A stretch of DNA of 52,789 bases from Pirellulales bacterium (GTDB lineage Bacteria > Planctomycetota > Planctomycetia > Pirellulales > S012-138), in assembly GCA_028066245.1 (NCBI GenBank), contig JALCBR010000022.1, positions 1-52,789 on the forward strand, written 5' to 3'. Each line of letters opens with the position of its first letter. Position 1 is the first letter of the stretch. Shown here one piece after another: positions 17,539 through 27,523 of this stretch. The notes beneath the pieces were generated by a model, which was not told the DNA's origin, did no database searches, and saw only the letters and a program-made list of their open reading frames with translations. The translations under genes and the position numbers were made by a program.

Positions 17539-18369
17539 ATGATTCAATCCGTAAGACACCTTATTGCTGCTGATATCGGCAACTCGCGGATGAAGTTTGC
17601 GAGGTTTGAACTGCGCTCCAGCCCAAATGACCTCAACGGACAACTCCCAGATCCTCTGGACGTACTCAGCCTAACCCCCAACTCACTCGGCGGAATGGCC
17701 GCATGGATGAAAGATCCGGTTTGGCGAAACGCAGAGATCGCGATCGGCAGTGTGCAGCGGACAAGGACGGCTGATGCGATCGCTCTCCTGCGACAGTGCG
17801 ATTTCGCGGGAGATATCCGGCTGTTAACTGCGAGCGACTTGCCGTTAGAAATCGACTTGCCATTTCCGGACAGAGTTGGCATTGATCGGCTGCTGGCGGC
17901 CGTTGCTTCAAACCAATTGCGAGAGTCTCACGTGCCGGCGGCAATTGTTGACCTGGGAACAGCGATCACCGTTGATCTCGTTTCCGCACAAGGCGTTTAC
18001 CTGGGCGGCGCCATCGCACCGGGAGTGGGACTTGCCGCTGGAGCCTTGCATCAGGCGACTGACTTGCTGCCGGAGTTCGATCTGGCCGCCCTTGATGAGA
18101 CCATTGATCCCATTGGTCGTGACACGGTTTCCGCGATGAAGTCAGGGTTGTTTCTGGGTGCAGTGGGAACCATTCGCGAGTTGGTGGCGCGGCAACTGGA
18201 AAGCCAAACAGTCAGTGACGTGCGAGGCTCAGGTGACGCCGCTGCTCGGATCTTTGTTTGTGGGGGATTTGGCGAGCGCGTAGCGCACTTGCTCTCTCCG
18301 CAGGCTGCCTACATACCACACTTGATACCGCAGGGGATTGCCGTGGCCATGCGAGGGCTGGCGCAATGA
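17539..18369 (+). CDS. coaX: Type III pantothenate kinase
   Basis: CoaX phosphorylates pantothenate in the first step of coenzyme A synthesis. The 276-residue protein has the ASKHA-fold signatures: ADIGNSRMKFA at the N-terminus (phosphate loop), DRVGIDRLLA, IVDLGTAITVDLVS and GGAIAPGVGLAAGALHQ. The start ATG has AGG 7 bases upstream. The stop overlaps the start of the following mnmE-like gene (ATGA), so the two are almost certainly co-translated. A later CoA-pathway gene, coaC, is also in this window at 30956. Confidence 0.93.
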   Translation: MIQSVRHLIAADIGNSRMKFARFELRSSPNDLNGQLPDPLDVLSLTPNSLGGMAAWMKDPVWRNAEIAIGSVQRTRTADAIALLRQCDFAGDIRLLTASDLPLEIDLPFPDRVGIDRLLAAVASNQLRESHVPAAIVDLGTAITVDLVSAQGVYLGGAIAPGVGLAAGALHQATDLLPEFDLAALDETIDPIGRDTVSAMKSGLFLGAVGTIRELVARQLESQTVSDVRGSGDAAARIFVCGGFGERVAHLLSPQAAYIPHLIPQGIAVAMRGLAQ

Positions 18370-19553
18370 GTGGCCGCACGGAATTCTGCCTGCTCACTCC
18401 ACCCGGCCGCGGCGCGGTCGCGGTCATTGGCGTGCACGGTCCACGCGCGGGAGAAATCGCCCGCTCGTTTTTTCGCCCAACCGTTGAACACACGAATGCG
18501 AAAGGGGAAATCCCTCTCCGAAGGATTCTCTATGGGCGTTGGAAAGACTCGCAAGGCGAGGAGCTGGTTATCTGCCGCGTAGGGGACGCGTGTGTTGAAA
18601 TCAACTGTCACGGCGGCGTTGCTGCGCCGGCAGTGATCTGCCGGGACCTGCGGTCTGCCGGTTGCGTAGAGGTGACGCATGCGGAATGGATTGCCCGCGA
18701 GTCCGGAAACGACCTGATTGCTACGGAAGTCTGGCAGGCACTCGCGCTCGCGCAGACGGAAAAGTCCGCGGCTATTCTACTTGCCCAGAGGTCAGGAGTG
18801 TTGGCTCGGGAGATTGCCAGCATCGTGGGTTTGGTAAGCGGTGGTCAAACTCGCAATGCTCAAACACGGCTGGATGTGCTTAGGCGACGCGCGCAACTCG
18901 GCCAGCACCTCACTGAACCTTGGAAAATTGTCTTGGTGGGAGAGCCTAATGTCGGCAAAAGCAGCCTGATCAATTGTCTGCTCGGTTTTGAAAGAGCGAT
19001 CGTGCACCCACAACCGGGGACGACCCGCGATGTCGTGACCTCGCAAGCGGCATTTCATGGTTGGCTTGTCGAGCTTTCCGATACCGCTGGACAACGTACA
19101 TCCGACGATGCGTTGGAGTCGACAGGCATGCAGCGCGGCCGCGCTGCCATGCAGAATGCAGACCTGATCATACATGTCCGTGATGCGAGGGAGTACCTGC
19201 CGGCAGGTATTCCGACTGACGACATCCTGCATGTGTCGCCCGGACAAGAAGTTCTCTTGATTGCCAACAAGTGCGATCTTGCATCAAATGCCGTTCTTCC
19301 CACAGACGTGCTGCCCACCAGCGCCAAGAGCGGCGTAGGCATTTCTCAACTGATGAGCGTTTGCATTGAGCGACTGATCCCTGATCCGCCTGGCGCACAC
19401 GATGCGGTTCCATTCACGCGGCGGCAGTTTGAGCTACTTGAGCAGGCGAAGCAGCAGCTTAAGGAGGATCGGGCAGATGCAGCCGTGCTAAGCTTGGCGC
19501 AAGTAGCGCATAAACGGCTTCCAGAATTGCCATCTGGCGCGGCAGGCTGGTAA
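18366..19553 (+). CDS. MnmE/TrmE-like GTPase, divergent and shortened
   Basis: MnmE with MnmG modifies the wobble uridine of certain tRNAs. This 395-residue protein (E. coli MnmE has 454) has a TrmE-type N-terminal domain (LLTPPGRGAVAVIGVHG, EINCHGG), a helical part, and a GTPase domain with GEPNVGKS (about 191-198), GTTRDV, DTAGQ (about 239) and NKCD (about 300). The family normally ends in Cys-x-Gly-Lys, whose Cys matters for tRNA modification. Here the protein stops at GAAGW, before that region, and the FTGEDV block of the N-domain is also missing. Either a diverged MnmE paralogue with a different task or one using other residues. The frame opens at 18258, but the ATG at 18366, overlapping the coaX stop, is clearly right. 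Confidence 0.87.
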   Translation: MSGRTEFCLLTPPGRGAVAVIGVHGPRAGEIARSFFRPTVEHTNAKGEIPLRRILYGRWKDSQGEELVICRVGDACVEINCHGGVAAPAVICRDLRSAGCVEVTHAEWIARESGNDLIATEVWQALALAQTEKSAAILLAQRSGVLAREIASIVGLVSGGQTRNAQTRLDVLRRRAQLGQHLTEPWKIVLVGEPNVGKSSLINCLLGFERAIVHPQPGTTRDVVTSQAAFHGWLVELSDTAGQRTSDDALESTGMQRGRAAMQNADLIIHVRDAREYLPAGIPTDDILHVSPGQEVLLIANKCDLASNAVLPTDVLPTSAKSGVGISQLMSVCIERLIPDPPGAHDAVPFTRRQFELLEQAKQQLKEDRADAAVLSLAQVAHKRLPELPSGAAGW

Positions 19554-19570
19554 TAGAGTGCCAGGTTTCT

Positions 19571-22500
19571 TCATCGCTTGCGTGTTACGCGCCGGCGAGA
19601 ATCCGCTTTGAGCGTGAAAGGCGGGGGCGGACCGGTGACGTCTCGGTGAGTTCCATCGCGATTGTGTCGCTGATCGAGATTCGAACCGTCAATGTGACCT
19701 GCATCCCGAATGGTACGATCGCCGGTGAGGCGATTGATCGCTTCTCTCAAAGATCGCTCCAAACGTAGGCGGTCGTCCTGATCAAAACGGAAGCTGTGTT
19801 CCATTCCCGGCCGGAGGAAATACAAAGAGACGCTTTCCGGTTCAACACCCAGAATGTTCCGCACAGCCTCTGCGTAGACGAACATTTGTAACTCATAGGA
19901 TGCTGCGGAACGCGGGACCGTCGCGGCAGTCACGTTGTTGGTCTTGTAATCCAGCACGTGCCACGCGCCATCCGTATCTTGGTAGAGTAAATCGATCACT
20001 CCTCGCAGACACGGCACGGCTGAGCCAGCTTGCCCAGCGATTGCGCCTGGAACATGCAACAGGAAGTCGATTTCTCGCTCAAGAGTTTGGGTGGCAGCCA
20101 GCCGCTTGGCGAGCGGAGACTGGAGCAGATTGCCAATCATTTCCGTCGCATCACGTCGCAATTCTTCTGTCAGTGTTTCTTGCTTTGCTGCTAGCGATGT
20201 CGTCAAGGTGTCAATGGCCGCCGGATCGGAGAAATCGATTCGCTCGAGCACTTCATGGACAAACGTGCCCAAACTCAGCGCCGCATCCCGATCTGTTGTT
20301 GCTTTGGAAGCACTGTGCTCATCCACAATGCCAGCGTGTTCGCGTGAATCTTCGCGCAAGGTGCCGCTGAGCCGTGAAAATGAAAACTCACGCCGCGCTG
20401 ACGTATCAGCCGGAACGGGTGCAATTGTATTTGCAGTTACTCCGCCAGCGTGTGGAATGCTCTGGCGAACGTCGGCGACAACTTTGTTGATGGAGACGCG
20501 GCGGGACCTGGATGAGGTTTCTGTGTCCTCTTCAGGAGCAAAAACATGAACTTGTGGAGCGCTCCAATCCTCCGGGAGCGAGCCACGGAATTGCCCACTG
20601 CGCAGGTCAAACCGTTCGGACAGCAAACGCGTCCAAGGACCATGCAACTTGTCAAAACCGCCCAGGCTGCTGGAAAGCACGAGGTGATCGGCGGCGCGAG
20701 TTGTCGCAACATAAAACAGCCGTGTTGTTTCGGCGCGTTCTTCCTGATCTTCCTCACCGCGAATCATAGCTAGCCCGGTGGCCGTTTTGTTTTCTTCATC
20801 TCGGTGTTGCCGCACCAGCGGTCCAAGTCTTGGATGGAACAGTGCCCTGGGCGAATACGTGACTTCGCGTCGGTCGATATCTGGAACGAAGACGATGGGA
20901 AATTCCAACCCCTTGGCTTGATGGATTGTCATCAACCGCACCACGCCGGCTGTCTCCGGATGGATAGCGGCCAAGGCCTCGCGCGGTTTACTGGCAACAA
21001 ACTCCGCCAAACGTGAGATAAACTCGTCCAGCGCGAAACCGTCCGATGATTGAAACGACCTGGCCTGGTTGACCAGCTTGCGAATGTTGGCCAGCTTACG
21101 GTCTCCCAGGAACTCCACCAACAGTGTGGCGTCATATCCCGTGCGGCGGAGAACTTCATCTAACAGTGTGGAAATCGTTACGCGGTCTTTCATCGCCCGC
21201 AATTCGGTCAACGTCCTTGCGGCGAAGAACACTTGGCGGCGCTGCTGTTCATCAAGCTCTGGCGGCGGAGCGACATCACCAAAGATGGCCGCGCGAAATC
21301 CTTCCGGCTGCCGGAAAAGCCAATAGAACGTTTCGTCCGCAAGTGAAAAAATCGGACTACGGAGCGCGCCGATCGCCGCGACTTCATCATCTGGATGTGC
21401 CAATGTCCTTAAGACATTCAGAACATCGTAGATCTCCTGCTGTGCGTAAAACGCGTGTCCGCCCACGAGGTAGTATTTGATGCCGGCGGCGCGCAAGGCT
21501 TCTTCATAGAACTGCACGTCCGAAAGCGCGCGAAACAGGAGTGCGATGTCTTCCTCGCGCGCACGGCGTGCCTCCACAACACCGCGCTTTTCGGCAGATC
21601 GATCCACGACAATCCGTTCTTCTCCGTCCAGCATCTCGCGAATGCGCTGGGCGATTAATCGTGCTTCTGCTCGCCGAGCTTCATTTGCAGAGACGTCATC
21701 CTCTTGTTGGACTGCCCAAATGAATTCGGTATTCGGTCCTGGCGTGTGTTGTTGTCGATGCGGCTCCAGCGGCTCGTACTCGGGCGTAAATGGTTCGTGA
21801 AAAGTCGCGTTGACAAAGTCCAGCACGCCCGGTTGGCTGCGAAAGCTCGTCGTCAACGAGAGCCGTCCTGCTGGGGGTAACTCATCCAGCAGATCACGAA
21901 ACACGCGCGGGTCTGCGCCACGGAAGCGATAAATGGATTGCTTGTAGTCCCCCACCACAAACACGCGACCGGCAAGGAAGTTGCCGTCGCAGAGTGTTTT
22001 GACCAACTCGATCTGCAACGGGTCCGTATCCTGCAATTCATCGACCAACAGCAGCTTGAGGCTCGCGGCCGTTCTCTTACGTAAAGACGCGTGTTTGGAG
22101 TCTCTCAGCAAATCGCGAGTCAGAATTAGCAGATCGTCAAAATCGAGCGACGCCAGTTCGCGCTTACGGCGCGTATATTCTTCGATGATCGGCGTCGTCA
22201 CGCGCAGCAATCGCAGACCGTTCTCGGCCGCGTTTCGGGCCGCCTGCCGATCAAACTCCGCTCGCTTGCGTAGATCACTGGCTTTATCCCTTAACCTCTT
22301 CAGCGTATCGCGGACGCTCGCGTAGACATCAGGTGTGGTCCAAGCTTTTGCGCCTCCGCCTCCTTGAACACGGGCGGCTTGAATCAATTCATCCAATGCC
22401 GTGGTCAAGTCGTCCGACTGAGCGAGCGTCGGCAAGACCGCCAGCACGGTGGTGCGAAACTCTTCCATCTTCCGATTGGTTGAACGATGGCGAGAGAGGA

Positions 22501-23170
22501 GTTCGATGACCTCCCGGCTCAACTCGCTTTCCGTCAATTCTTGTAACTGCCGAGGAAGATATTCCGCTTGAAAGTACGCTTGCCAGCGATCGAGCAGATC
22601 ATCCGCGGTCGCAGCTTGCCACGTGTCCAGATCAAGGTCCGCCCGCTTCTCCAAGAGAGCCCGGATCATGCCGGTCACGTCGCGCAACGCAAAAGAAATA
22701 ATCAATTGGATGGCGTCTTCATTGCGATCTGCCAGTTGCCGACGGAGTTCGTCGTCGATCACCGTCGAGAGCAACGATTCCGCCTGAGCCTGATCGAGCG
22801 TGGCGAAATTGGGATCCAGGCCCGATTCCACGGCGTTTGCGCGAAGGAAGGAACCGCAAAAGGCATGGATCGTGCTGATTCGGGCGGATTCCAATTCGCG
22901 CGAGTGTTGCAACCATCGCTGGCGATCATCCGTGGTTTTCGCGCTATGTAAGTAGTCGTGAATTCGCTCGCGAATGCGGTCGCGCATCTCTCGGGCGGCG
23001 CGCTCTGTGAACGTGATGGCGGCCAGTTCTTGCAGGCTGCCCCCCTCTTCTAAGTGTGCGAGCAAGCGTTGCGTCAATACGAACGTCTTTCCGCAGCCAG
23101 CCCCGGACGAGAGTCCGATGGAGACATCGCGCGTGGTGATGGCTTGGTGTTGTTCGGAGGTCAGTTTCAT
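19571..23170 (-). CDS. addA: AddA helicase-nuclease subunit (RecBCD-type double-strand break repair)
   Basis: AddAB unwinds and trims double-strand DNA ends for RecA loading. AddA (1199 residues) is the UvrD-type helicase with a RecB-like nuclease. Seen: LTSEQHQAI Q-motif, Walker A SSGAGCGKT (21-29), DEYxD-type box DELQDTDPLQ, VVGDYKQSIYRFRGADP, LMTIHQAKGLEFPIVFV, YVATTRAADHLVLSS, and the C-terminal nuclease block GVIDLLYQDT ... LDYKTN (about 1073). All catalytic motifs are present. The frame extends to 23242, but the ATG at 23170 overlaps the addB stop (ATGA), making translational coupling likely. It converges with the mnmE-like gene, 17 bases apart. Confidence 0.95.
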   Translation of the reverse strand: MKLTSEQHQAITTRDVSIGLSSGAGCGKTFVLTQRLLAHLEEGGSLQELAAITFTERAAREMRDRIRERIHDYLHSAKTTDDRQRWLQHSRELESARISTIHAFCGSFLRANAVESGLDPNFATLDQAQAESLLSTVIDDELRRQLADRNEDAIQLIISFALRDVTGMIRALLEKRADLDLDTWQAATADDLLDRWQAYFQAEYLPRQLQELTESELSREVIELLSRHRSTNRKMEEFRTTVLAVLPTLAQSDDLTTALDELIQAARVQGGGGAKAWTTPDVYASVRDTLKRLRDKASDLRKRAEFDRQAARNAAENGLRLLRVTTPIIEEYTRRKRELASLDFDDLLILTRDLLRDSKHASLRKRTAASLKLLLVDELQDTDPLQIELVKTLCDGNFLAGRVFVVGDYKQSIYRFRGADPRVFRDLLDELPPAGRLSLTTSFRSQPGVLDFVNATFHEPFTPEYEPLEPHRQQHTPGPNTEFIWAVQQEDDVSANEARRAEARLIAQRIREMLDGEERIVVDRSAEKRGVVEARRAREEDIALLFRALSDVQFYEEALRAAGIKYYLVGGHAFYAQQEIYDVLNVLRTLAHPDDEVAAIGALRSPIFSLADETFYWLFRQPEGFRAAIFGDVAPPPELDEQQRRQVFFAARTLTELRAMKDRVTISTLLDEVLRRTGYDATLLVEFLGDRKLANIRKLVNQARSFQSSDGFALDEFISRLAEFVASKPREALAAIHPETAGVVRLMTIHQAKGLEFPIVFVPDIDRREVTYSPRALFHPRLGPLVRQHRDEENKTATGLAMIRGEEDQEERAETTRLFYVATTRAADHLVLSSSLGGFDKLHGPWTRLLSERFDLRSGQFRGSLPEDWSAPQVHVFAPEEDTETSSRSRRVSINKVVADVRQSIPHAGGVTANTIAPVPADTSARREFSFSRLSGTLREDSREHAGIVDEHSASKATTDRDAALSLGTFVHEVLERIDFSDPAAIDTLTTSLAAKQETLTEELRRDATEMIGNLLQSPLAKRLAATQTLEREIDFLLHVPGAIAGQAGSAVPCLRGVIDLLYQDTDGAWHVLDYKTNNVTAATVPRSAASYELQMFVYAEAVRNILGVEPESVSLYFLRPGMEHSFRFDQDDRLRLERSLREAINRLTGDRTIRDAGHIDGSNLDQRHNRDGTHRDVTGPPPPFTLKADSRRRVTRKR

Positions 23171-26100
23171 TTGGCGGGAGGAGCCCACTCTTTTTGCAAG
23201 GAGCGAATGTGGCCGACGCGGCACACGGTGGCGAATTCGCAATACGATGTGCAGCCGTCATCAGCACTGGCGACGGGGAACTGCCCGCGTTGCATTGCTC
23301 GCACCATACCGAAGACCTGATCCAGCAGCAGTGGACGACGCTGCTCCCACTCGCTGCTGGGCATAAGTTGTCCGGTTTGTTTGTCGACTTCGCTGAATCG
23401 CCGCCAGTTGTTGGCGCCATCCACGGCCAGGAACCAAAACGCGCTCACCCAGGGGATGGCGTCCTGCCCCCGGAGCAGCAATTGCTGCGCAGCCAACGTG
23501 TAGAGTTCCAACTGCAATCGCCGCGAACGGAGGTCCTGGCGCTCACGGAAGCCAGGCGCTCGACGACCACTTTTGAAATCGATCACGCTGAAGATGTCCT
23601 GTTCACCATGCCGGCCGACATCAATGCGGTCGATGCGTCCGCGCAACCGCAACATTTCTCCGTTGTGGTCTAATGGAAACGGCTTAGTTGTGCTCAACGA
23701 GTCTCCGTCGGCGTCCGGCAAACCGAAGGCGACTTCAAAGTGAGCGGGACGTAGCGGCGCGGTAAGCCCTTTTCGCTGTGCGTCGTAGCTCTTGTGTTGT
23801 TCGCGATAATCTTCCAGCCAGGAAACCATCAGGCGGCGGTCAATCTCTCGCAAAGCTCCCCGGAGCCCATCGGCAGTTGGGTTCTCATCCAACACCTGCT
23901 GGATGTTCACTTCGGCCAGGCGATCATATTCCTCAGGTGAGATCTCCGCCGGAGAAGTTGGCCCACCGTGCTCTCGATTGATGCTCCGTTGCAAGCGGTA
24001 GAGCACATCGTGCACCAGGCGGCCGCGCGAGAGGTAATCAATTTCTAGCCGCAGATCAACAACCTCTTTCACTCGCAACACGCGATCCAGGAAAAAGTGA
24101 TAGGGGCAGCGTGCGTAAGACTCTAAATCTGTGGCAGACCAGGTTCGCTGGTCGCCGAATTCTCGTCCGCAGTTCTCCAGCGCTTGCGGCCCTTTCAGCA
24201 TTCCTTCCCAGGGGCCGAATGAGCGCTTTTGTCCGCGATTCGCGACGACTTCCAGTCCGGTCAGCAAGTTGTTCGCGCGACTTTTTTCCCCGTCGGCTGC
24301 CCAGGCAACAAGATGCTTGGGCTTGCGAGCCAGTGCAGAATCAACGGCAAGAAGCCGGAATTCATCTTCGCAGCACGGTGGGTCTTCCGGCACCGGACTC
24401 AAACTTTCCGGACGGGTCAGCTTGAGGTTGCCATCGCCGAATGCCCTTTGGATCTCCAAGACAAACGGACTGGGCAACAATGGTTCCGCCCACTCATCGA
24501 AGGCCGGAAAACTCAGCCAAAGGCCGCGCGTTGCCCGAGTGATAACTTCGTAGAACAGCAAGAGCTCTGCAGAGTAGTGTTGGTCTTTGTTGGCCAGCGG
24601 CAAGCCAGCTTCGCGCAGTTGGCGATTCTCAGCTTCATTCAACAGGGCGTCGCTGCGCTCGATTGCGGGGAACGCGCGTTCGGTCAAACCGGCGAAGAAG
24701 ACATAAGCGGCGTCCAGCGACCGAACGCTTTTTGCCGAAAGCACACGAACTCGCCCGATCTCGTCATGGCTCTCGCTCAAACGCGTCATTCGGCCAAAGT
24801 CCGTCAACAACCGTCGAAAGCCTGCCAAGTCCATCTGGCGCTGGTTGTCGTTTCTTTCTGTGTCTCGACCGTCGGCAGATGACAATCCGCGATCCAAACT
24901 GGTGAACGAGTCCACCAACATCTGCCAGGCTTGCGCATCCCACCGATTGAGCTGACTTTCGGCGTCGTTTGCAAAGGCCGTTTCCAGCCCGAGCTGCTCG
25001 ACAAGTCCCGCGATGGCCTGCATCCACTCAGCAGCGCTGGCGGACTTGGGTAGTTTGCTGGTTACAGCGTCAAGTGCTTGCAGGACTTCGACCGCTTTTC
25101 GGCAGCTTGCAACGTCGTTGGAGCCGAGCTCGTCCCAGCCTGTCCGTTCGGCGGGCGGTTGTTTTGTCGGTGTCTTTACCGTTGTTTCCAGGCCACTTGA
25201 GTCCGCCAATCCACCAGTCCGCCGGGCGTCCCGCCGTTCCAGCCAGCCCAAATAACCGGTGGCCGACTTGAGCAGTTCCCGTCGGCCAAAGGGAACCTGC
25301 AACGCACGGACCAACTTGAGTGCGGCAATCGGATCGTTGGCCTCCATTCCCGCCGGGCAGAAATAGTTGCTGGTTAGAATGGCCAGCAATCGGCGATGCG
25401 GCCAATCCTCGGCCACCAGCGCGAGCATGTGCAACAACGCGCGGAAGAAGCCAGACTCCGCGACGCGAGGACCAGATTCCATCGCATGGGGAATGCCATA
25501 GCGATCGAATGTCTCGCGGATCAAGACCGCATGTTCGTCGACAGACCTGAATGTGACGAGAATATCCTGTGGTTTGACAGGTGTCCCCACGAAATGTGAG
25601 TCGCCACGTGTCAGGAGTTGCTTGATCGTGCGGGCGACTTCCTCGATCTCGGCAACTTCTCCTGCGGCCTCCAACAACTGAATGCGTGCGGCGGGCGCCT
25701 GGAGTGATTGCTCGGGCGGCCCGAACAGGTTGGATTCGAGATGGTCCATTCCTCGCCAGTTTTTTGTCGTGCGACGTGAGATGACCTCAACACGCAGCGC
25801 CTCGCCAAAGTCTTGCGAAAGTTTCGCCAGCGTTGTTGAGGGCTTGGCGAACAAGTCACCGCGTGCGGAGTTTTCCTCGCCCGTCAGCGTGATAATCAAA
25901 CGGGGAGAACCGTCATCGATCCCCGGGGCGGTCTTTTTCACGGCGAGATCGCGCAGGATCTCATGCTGTGTGGACGTGAAGTCTGTGAAGCCATCAGCGA
26001 CGATCAGCTGCAACCGATCAAATGGCGCTCGTTTGTTATCGCGAATGAGCGTTCGCGCGGTCCAGAATTGTCCTTGCGCATCGTAGAGCCCGCAGGCGTT

Positions 26101-26637
26101 GAGTTCTTGCTGATATCGCTCATAGAGCTTGTGGATTTCCAGGTCTTTCTCGCGGATTTTGCGAGCGCGGCAGGCGGCGATGAGTTGCTCCGGCCAGATT
26201 TCCAGTCGCTTGATTTCACTGATGAAACTGGAGAGCATTTCCACAAAGCCGGATGTCTGCGAAATTTCGCCAAAGATCGGCAGCTCGCCGTGGGCATGCA
26301 GTTGATCGATAATCCGCCGCAGCAGGACACGTTTGGCGAAGAGCGAGATCGGCCGGATCTCTTCCGCCGCTTGGGTGACGATCGATGCAACGAATCGTTC
26401 GAACGTCATCACGTTTGGGCGAAAGAAACCGCCGCTTTCACCATCCAATAGTCTCAGCCGAACTGCTTGGGCGCTGCGGGATGTGGGAGAGAGCCATAGG
26501 CATGCACCCAGAGGCAATTCCCTCAAGGCACGGCGGTATTCGGCCAAGGCACGGTGCGTTTTGCCGCTGCGCGCCGGACCGAGGATCACCGCTTGTGCGG
26601 TCGCGCCCTGGCTTCCGTGAAAGAGAGTCACTGGCAT
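23167..26637 (-). CDS. addB: AddB helicase-nuclease subunit
   Basis: The 1156-residue partner of AddA. The N-terminus has a Walker A loop LGPARSGKTHRA (about 18-29). The C-terminal nuclease shows LRGRIDRIDVG and VIDFKSGRRAP (about 1022). The iron-sulphur cluster is formed by Cys in LESYARCPYHFF (about 843) and the later CTSYCEFATVC (about 1128-1138), the usual AddB arrangement. The frame starts at 26703, but the ATG at 26637 immediately precedes the conserved start and is preferred; no good Shine-Dalgarno sequence was seen. addB is first in the addB-addA operon, divergent from the rhodanese gene. Confidence 0.92.
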   Translation of the reverse strand: MPVTLFHGSQGATAQAVILGPARSGKTHRALAEYRRALRELPLGACLWLSPTSRSAQAVRLRLLDGESGGFFRPNVMTFERFVASIVTQAAEEIRPISLFAKRVLLRRIIDQLHAHGELPIFGEISQTSGFVEMLSSFISEIKRLEIWPEQLIAACRARKIREKDLEIHKLYERYQQELNACGLYDAQGQFWTARTLIRDNKRAPFDRLQLIVADGFTDFTSTQHEILRDLAVKKTAPGIDDGSPRLIITLTGEENSARGDLFAKPSTTLAKLSQDFGEALRVEVISRRTTKNWRGMDHLESNLFGPPEQSLQAPAARIQLLEAAGEVAEIEEVARTIKQLLTRGDSHFVGTPVKPQDILVTFRSVDEHAVLIRETFDRYGIPHAMESGPRVAESGFFRALLHMLALVAEDWPHRRLLAILTSNYFCPAGMEANDPIAALKLVRALQVPFGRRELLKSATGYLGWLERRDARRTGGLADSSGLETTVKTPTKQPPAERTGWDELGSNDVASCRKAVEVLQALDAVTSKLPKSASAAEWMQAIAGLVEQLGLETAFANDAESQLNRWDAQAWQMLVDSFTSLDRGLSSADGRDTERNDNQRQMDLAGFRRLLTDFGRMTRLSESHDEIGRVRVLSAKSVRSLDAAYVFFAGLTERAFPAIERSDALLNEAENRQLREAGLPLANKDQHYSAELLLFYEVITRATRGLWLSFPAFDEWAEPLLPSPFVLEIQRAFGDGNLKLTRPESLSPVPEDPPCCEDEFRLLAVDSALARKPKHLVAWAADGEKSRANNLLTGLEVVANRGQKRSFGPWEGMLKGPQALENCGREFGDQRTWSATDLESYARCPYHFFLDRVLRVKEVVDLRLEIDYLSRGRLVHDVLYRLQRSINREHGGPTSPAEISPEEYDRLAEVNIQQVLDENPTADGLRGALREIDRRLMVSWLEDYREQHKSYDAQRKGLTAPLRPAHFEVAFGLPDADGDSLSTTKPFPLDHNGEMLRLRGRIDRIDVGRHGEQDIFSVIDFKSGRRAPGFRERQDLRSRRLQLELYTLAAQQLLLRGQDAIPWVSAFWFLAVDGANNWRRFSEVDKQTGQLMPSSEWEQRRPLLLDQVFGMVRAMQRGQFPVASADDGCTSYCEFATVCRVGHIRSLQKEWAPPAK

Positions 26638-26788
26638 CGCCCAAATTCGAGATGACGGGCAGCCACTAATGCCCCCGCCGTGAGGATCCGTCCATTTTAC
26701 CACTCCATTTTCGTCAGAGCGGGCGTTGATACAATAGTTTTCGCGATTTGCTATCTACCGCAGCCGAAACGAACAGGCGATATCCAAA

Positions 26789-27133
26789 ATGAGTGATCGG
26801 CAGGAGGAGCTTCCGTTGGAGACAAGCTGTGGCGAAGTTTCGCAAAGACAGACCCGTAGCGAAGATTTCCTGTTGCTGGATTGCCGCGAGGCGGACGAAC
26901 GGGAACTCGTCCACATCGACGGTTCAGGCTTCATTCCGATGAGTGAACTTCAGCAGCGGGTTGATGAACTTGCCGAGCACAAGGATCGGCAGATCGTCAT
27001 CTATTGCCACCACGGAGGAAGGAGTCTCCAGGTGACTCGCTGGTTGCGGCAGCAAGGATACCACGCCCAAAGCATGGCCGGCGGAATTGACGCCTGGGCG
27101 GAAGAGATCGATACGAGCCTACAGAAGTATTAG
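26789..27133 (+). CDS. Single-domain rhodanese-like protein
   Basis: A 114-residue cytoplasmic rhodanese. The active-site loop CHHGGRS (73-79) contains the sulphur-carrying Cys73. LLLDCREADERELVHIDGS and MAGGIDAWAEEID are standard flanking blocks. Such proteins transfer sulphane sulphur in detoxification, cofactor synthesis or tRNA thiolation; the acceptor is not evident from the neighbours. A TACAAT at 26730-26735 is a possible -10 box with no good -35. The gene is monocistronic. Confidence 0.9.
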   Translation: MSDRQEELPLETSCGEVSQRQTRSEDFLLLDCREADERELVHIDGSGFIPMSELQQRVDELAEHKDRQIVIYCHHGGRSLQVTRWLRQQGYHAQSMAGGIDAWAEEIDTSLQKY

Positions 27134-27349
27134 CGCGCTCTTCCCGTTGATGCGAGCTTTCCGCTGGCTGTCGTTTTTGTGCTTGAGTGTTTCATCCAGC
27201 GGTTTCCGCGAACCCGCTTGCCGAAAGGACTGCCATTCCCTTCTGTTCTCTTCTTTTGTGACTAGTGCAGTAGAGAGAATCCGGTCGGCAGAACCCGAGT
27301 GTTTGGTCCCGATTTTGACGCCGGCAGCTGGGAATCGTCTCTCGGCATC

Positions 27350-27382
27350 TTGAAATTCGCCCGCAAATCGTTTTGATATACT
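27350..27382 (+). promoter_or_regulatory. Possible promoter of tRNA-Leu
   Basis: TATACT (27377-27382) is a 5/6 match to a -10 box and lies about 50 bases before the tRNA. TTGAAA (27350-27355) is a good -35, but the spacer is 21 bases, longer than usual. The rest of 27134-27433 shows no gene. Confidence 0.3.
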
Positions 27383-27433
27383 TCCTGGTGGCATCGAATG
27401 GCCCGGTGCTCGCTGAAAGAAACCGCTGACCAT

Positions 27434-27518
27434 GCCCAGGTGGCGGAATTGGCAGACGCGCTAGATTCAGGTTCTAGTGTCCGTTAAGGACGTGGAGGTT
27501 CAAATCCTCTCCTGGGCA
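27434..27518 (+). tRNA. tRNA-Leu (anticodon CAG)
   Basis: An 85-base class II tRNA. The acceptor arms are GCCCAGG (27434-27440) and CCTGGGC (27511-27517), with discriminator A at 27518. The anticodon stem CTAGA/TCTAG encloses the loop TTCAGGT with anticodon CAG at 27468-27470, reading CUG leucine codons. A variable arm follows, and the T arm contains GGTTCAAATCC. The CCA end is not encoded. A Rho-independent terminator follows 6 bases downstream. Confidence 0.97.
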
Positions 27519-27523
27519 CTCTC

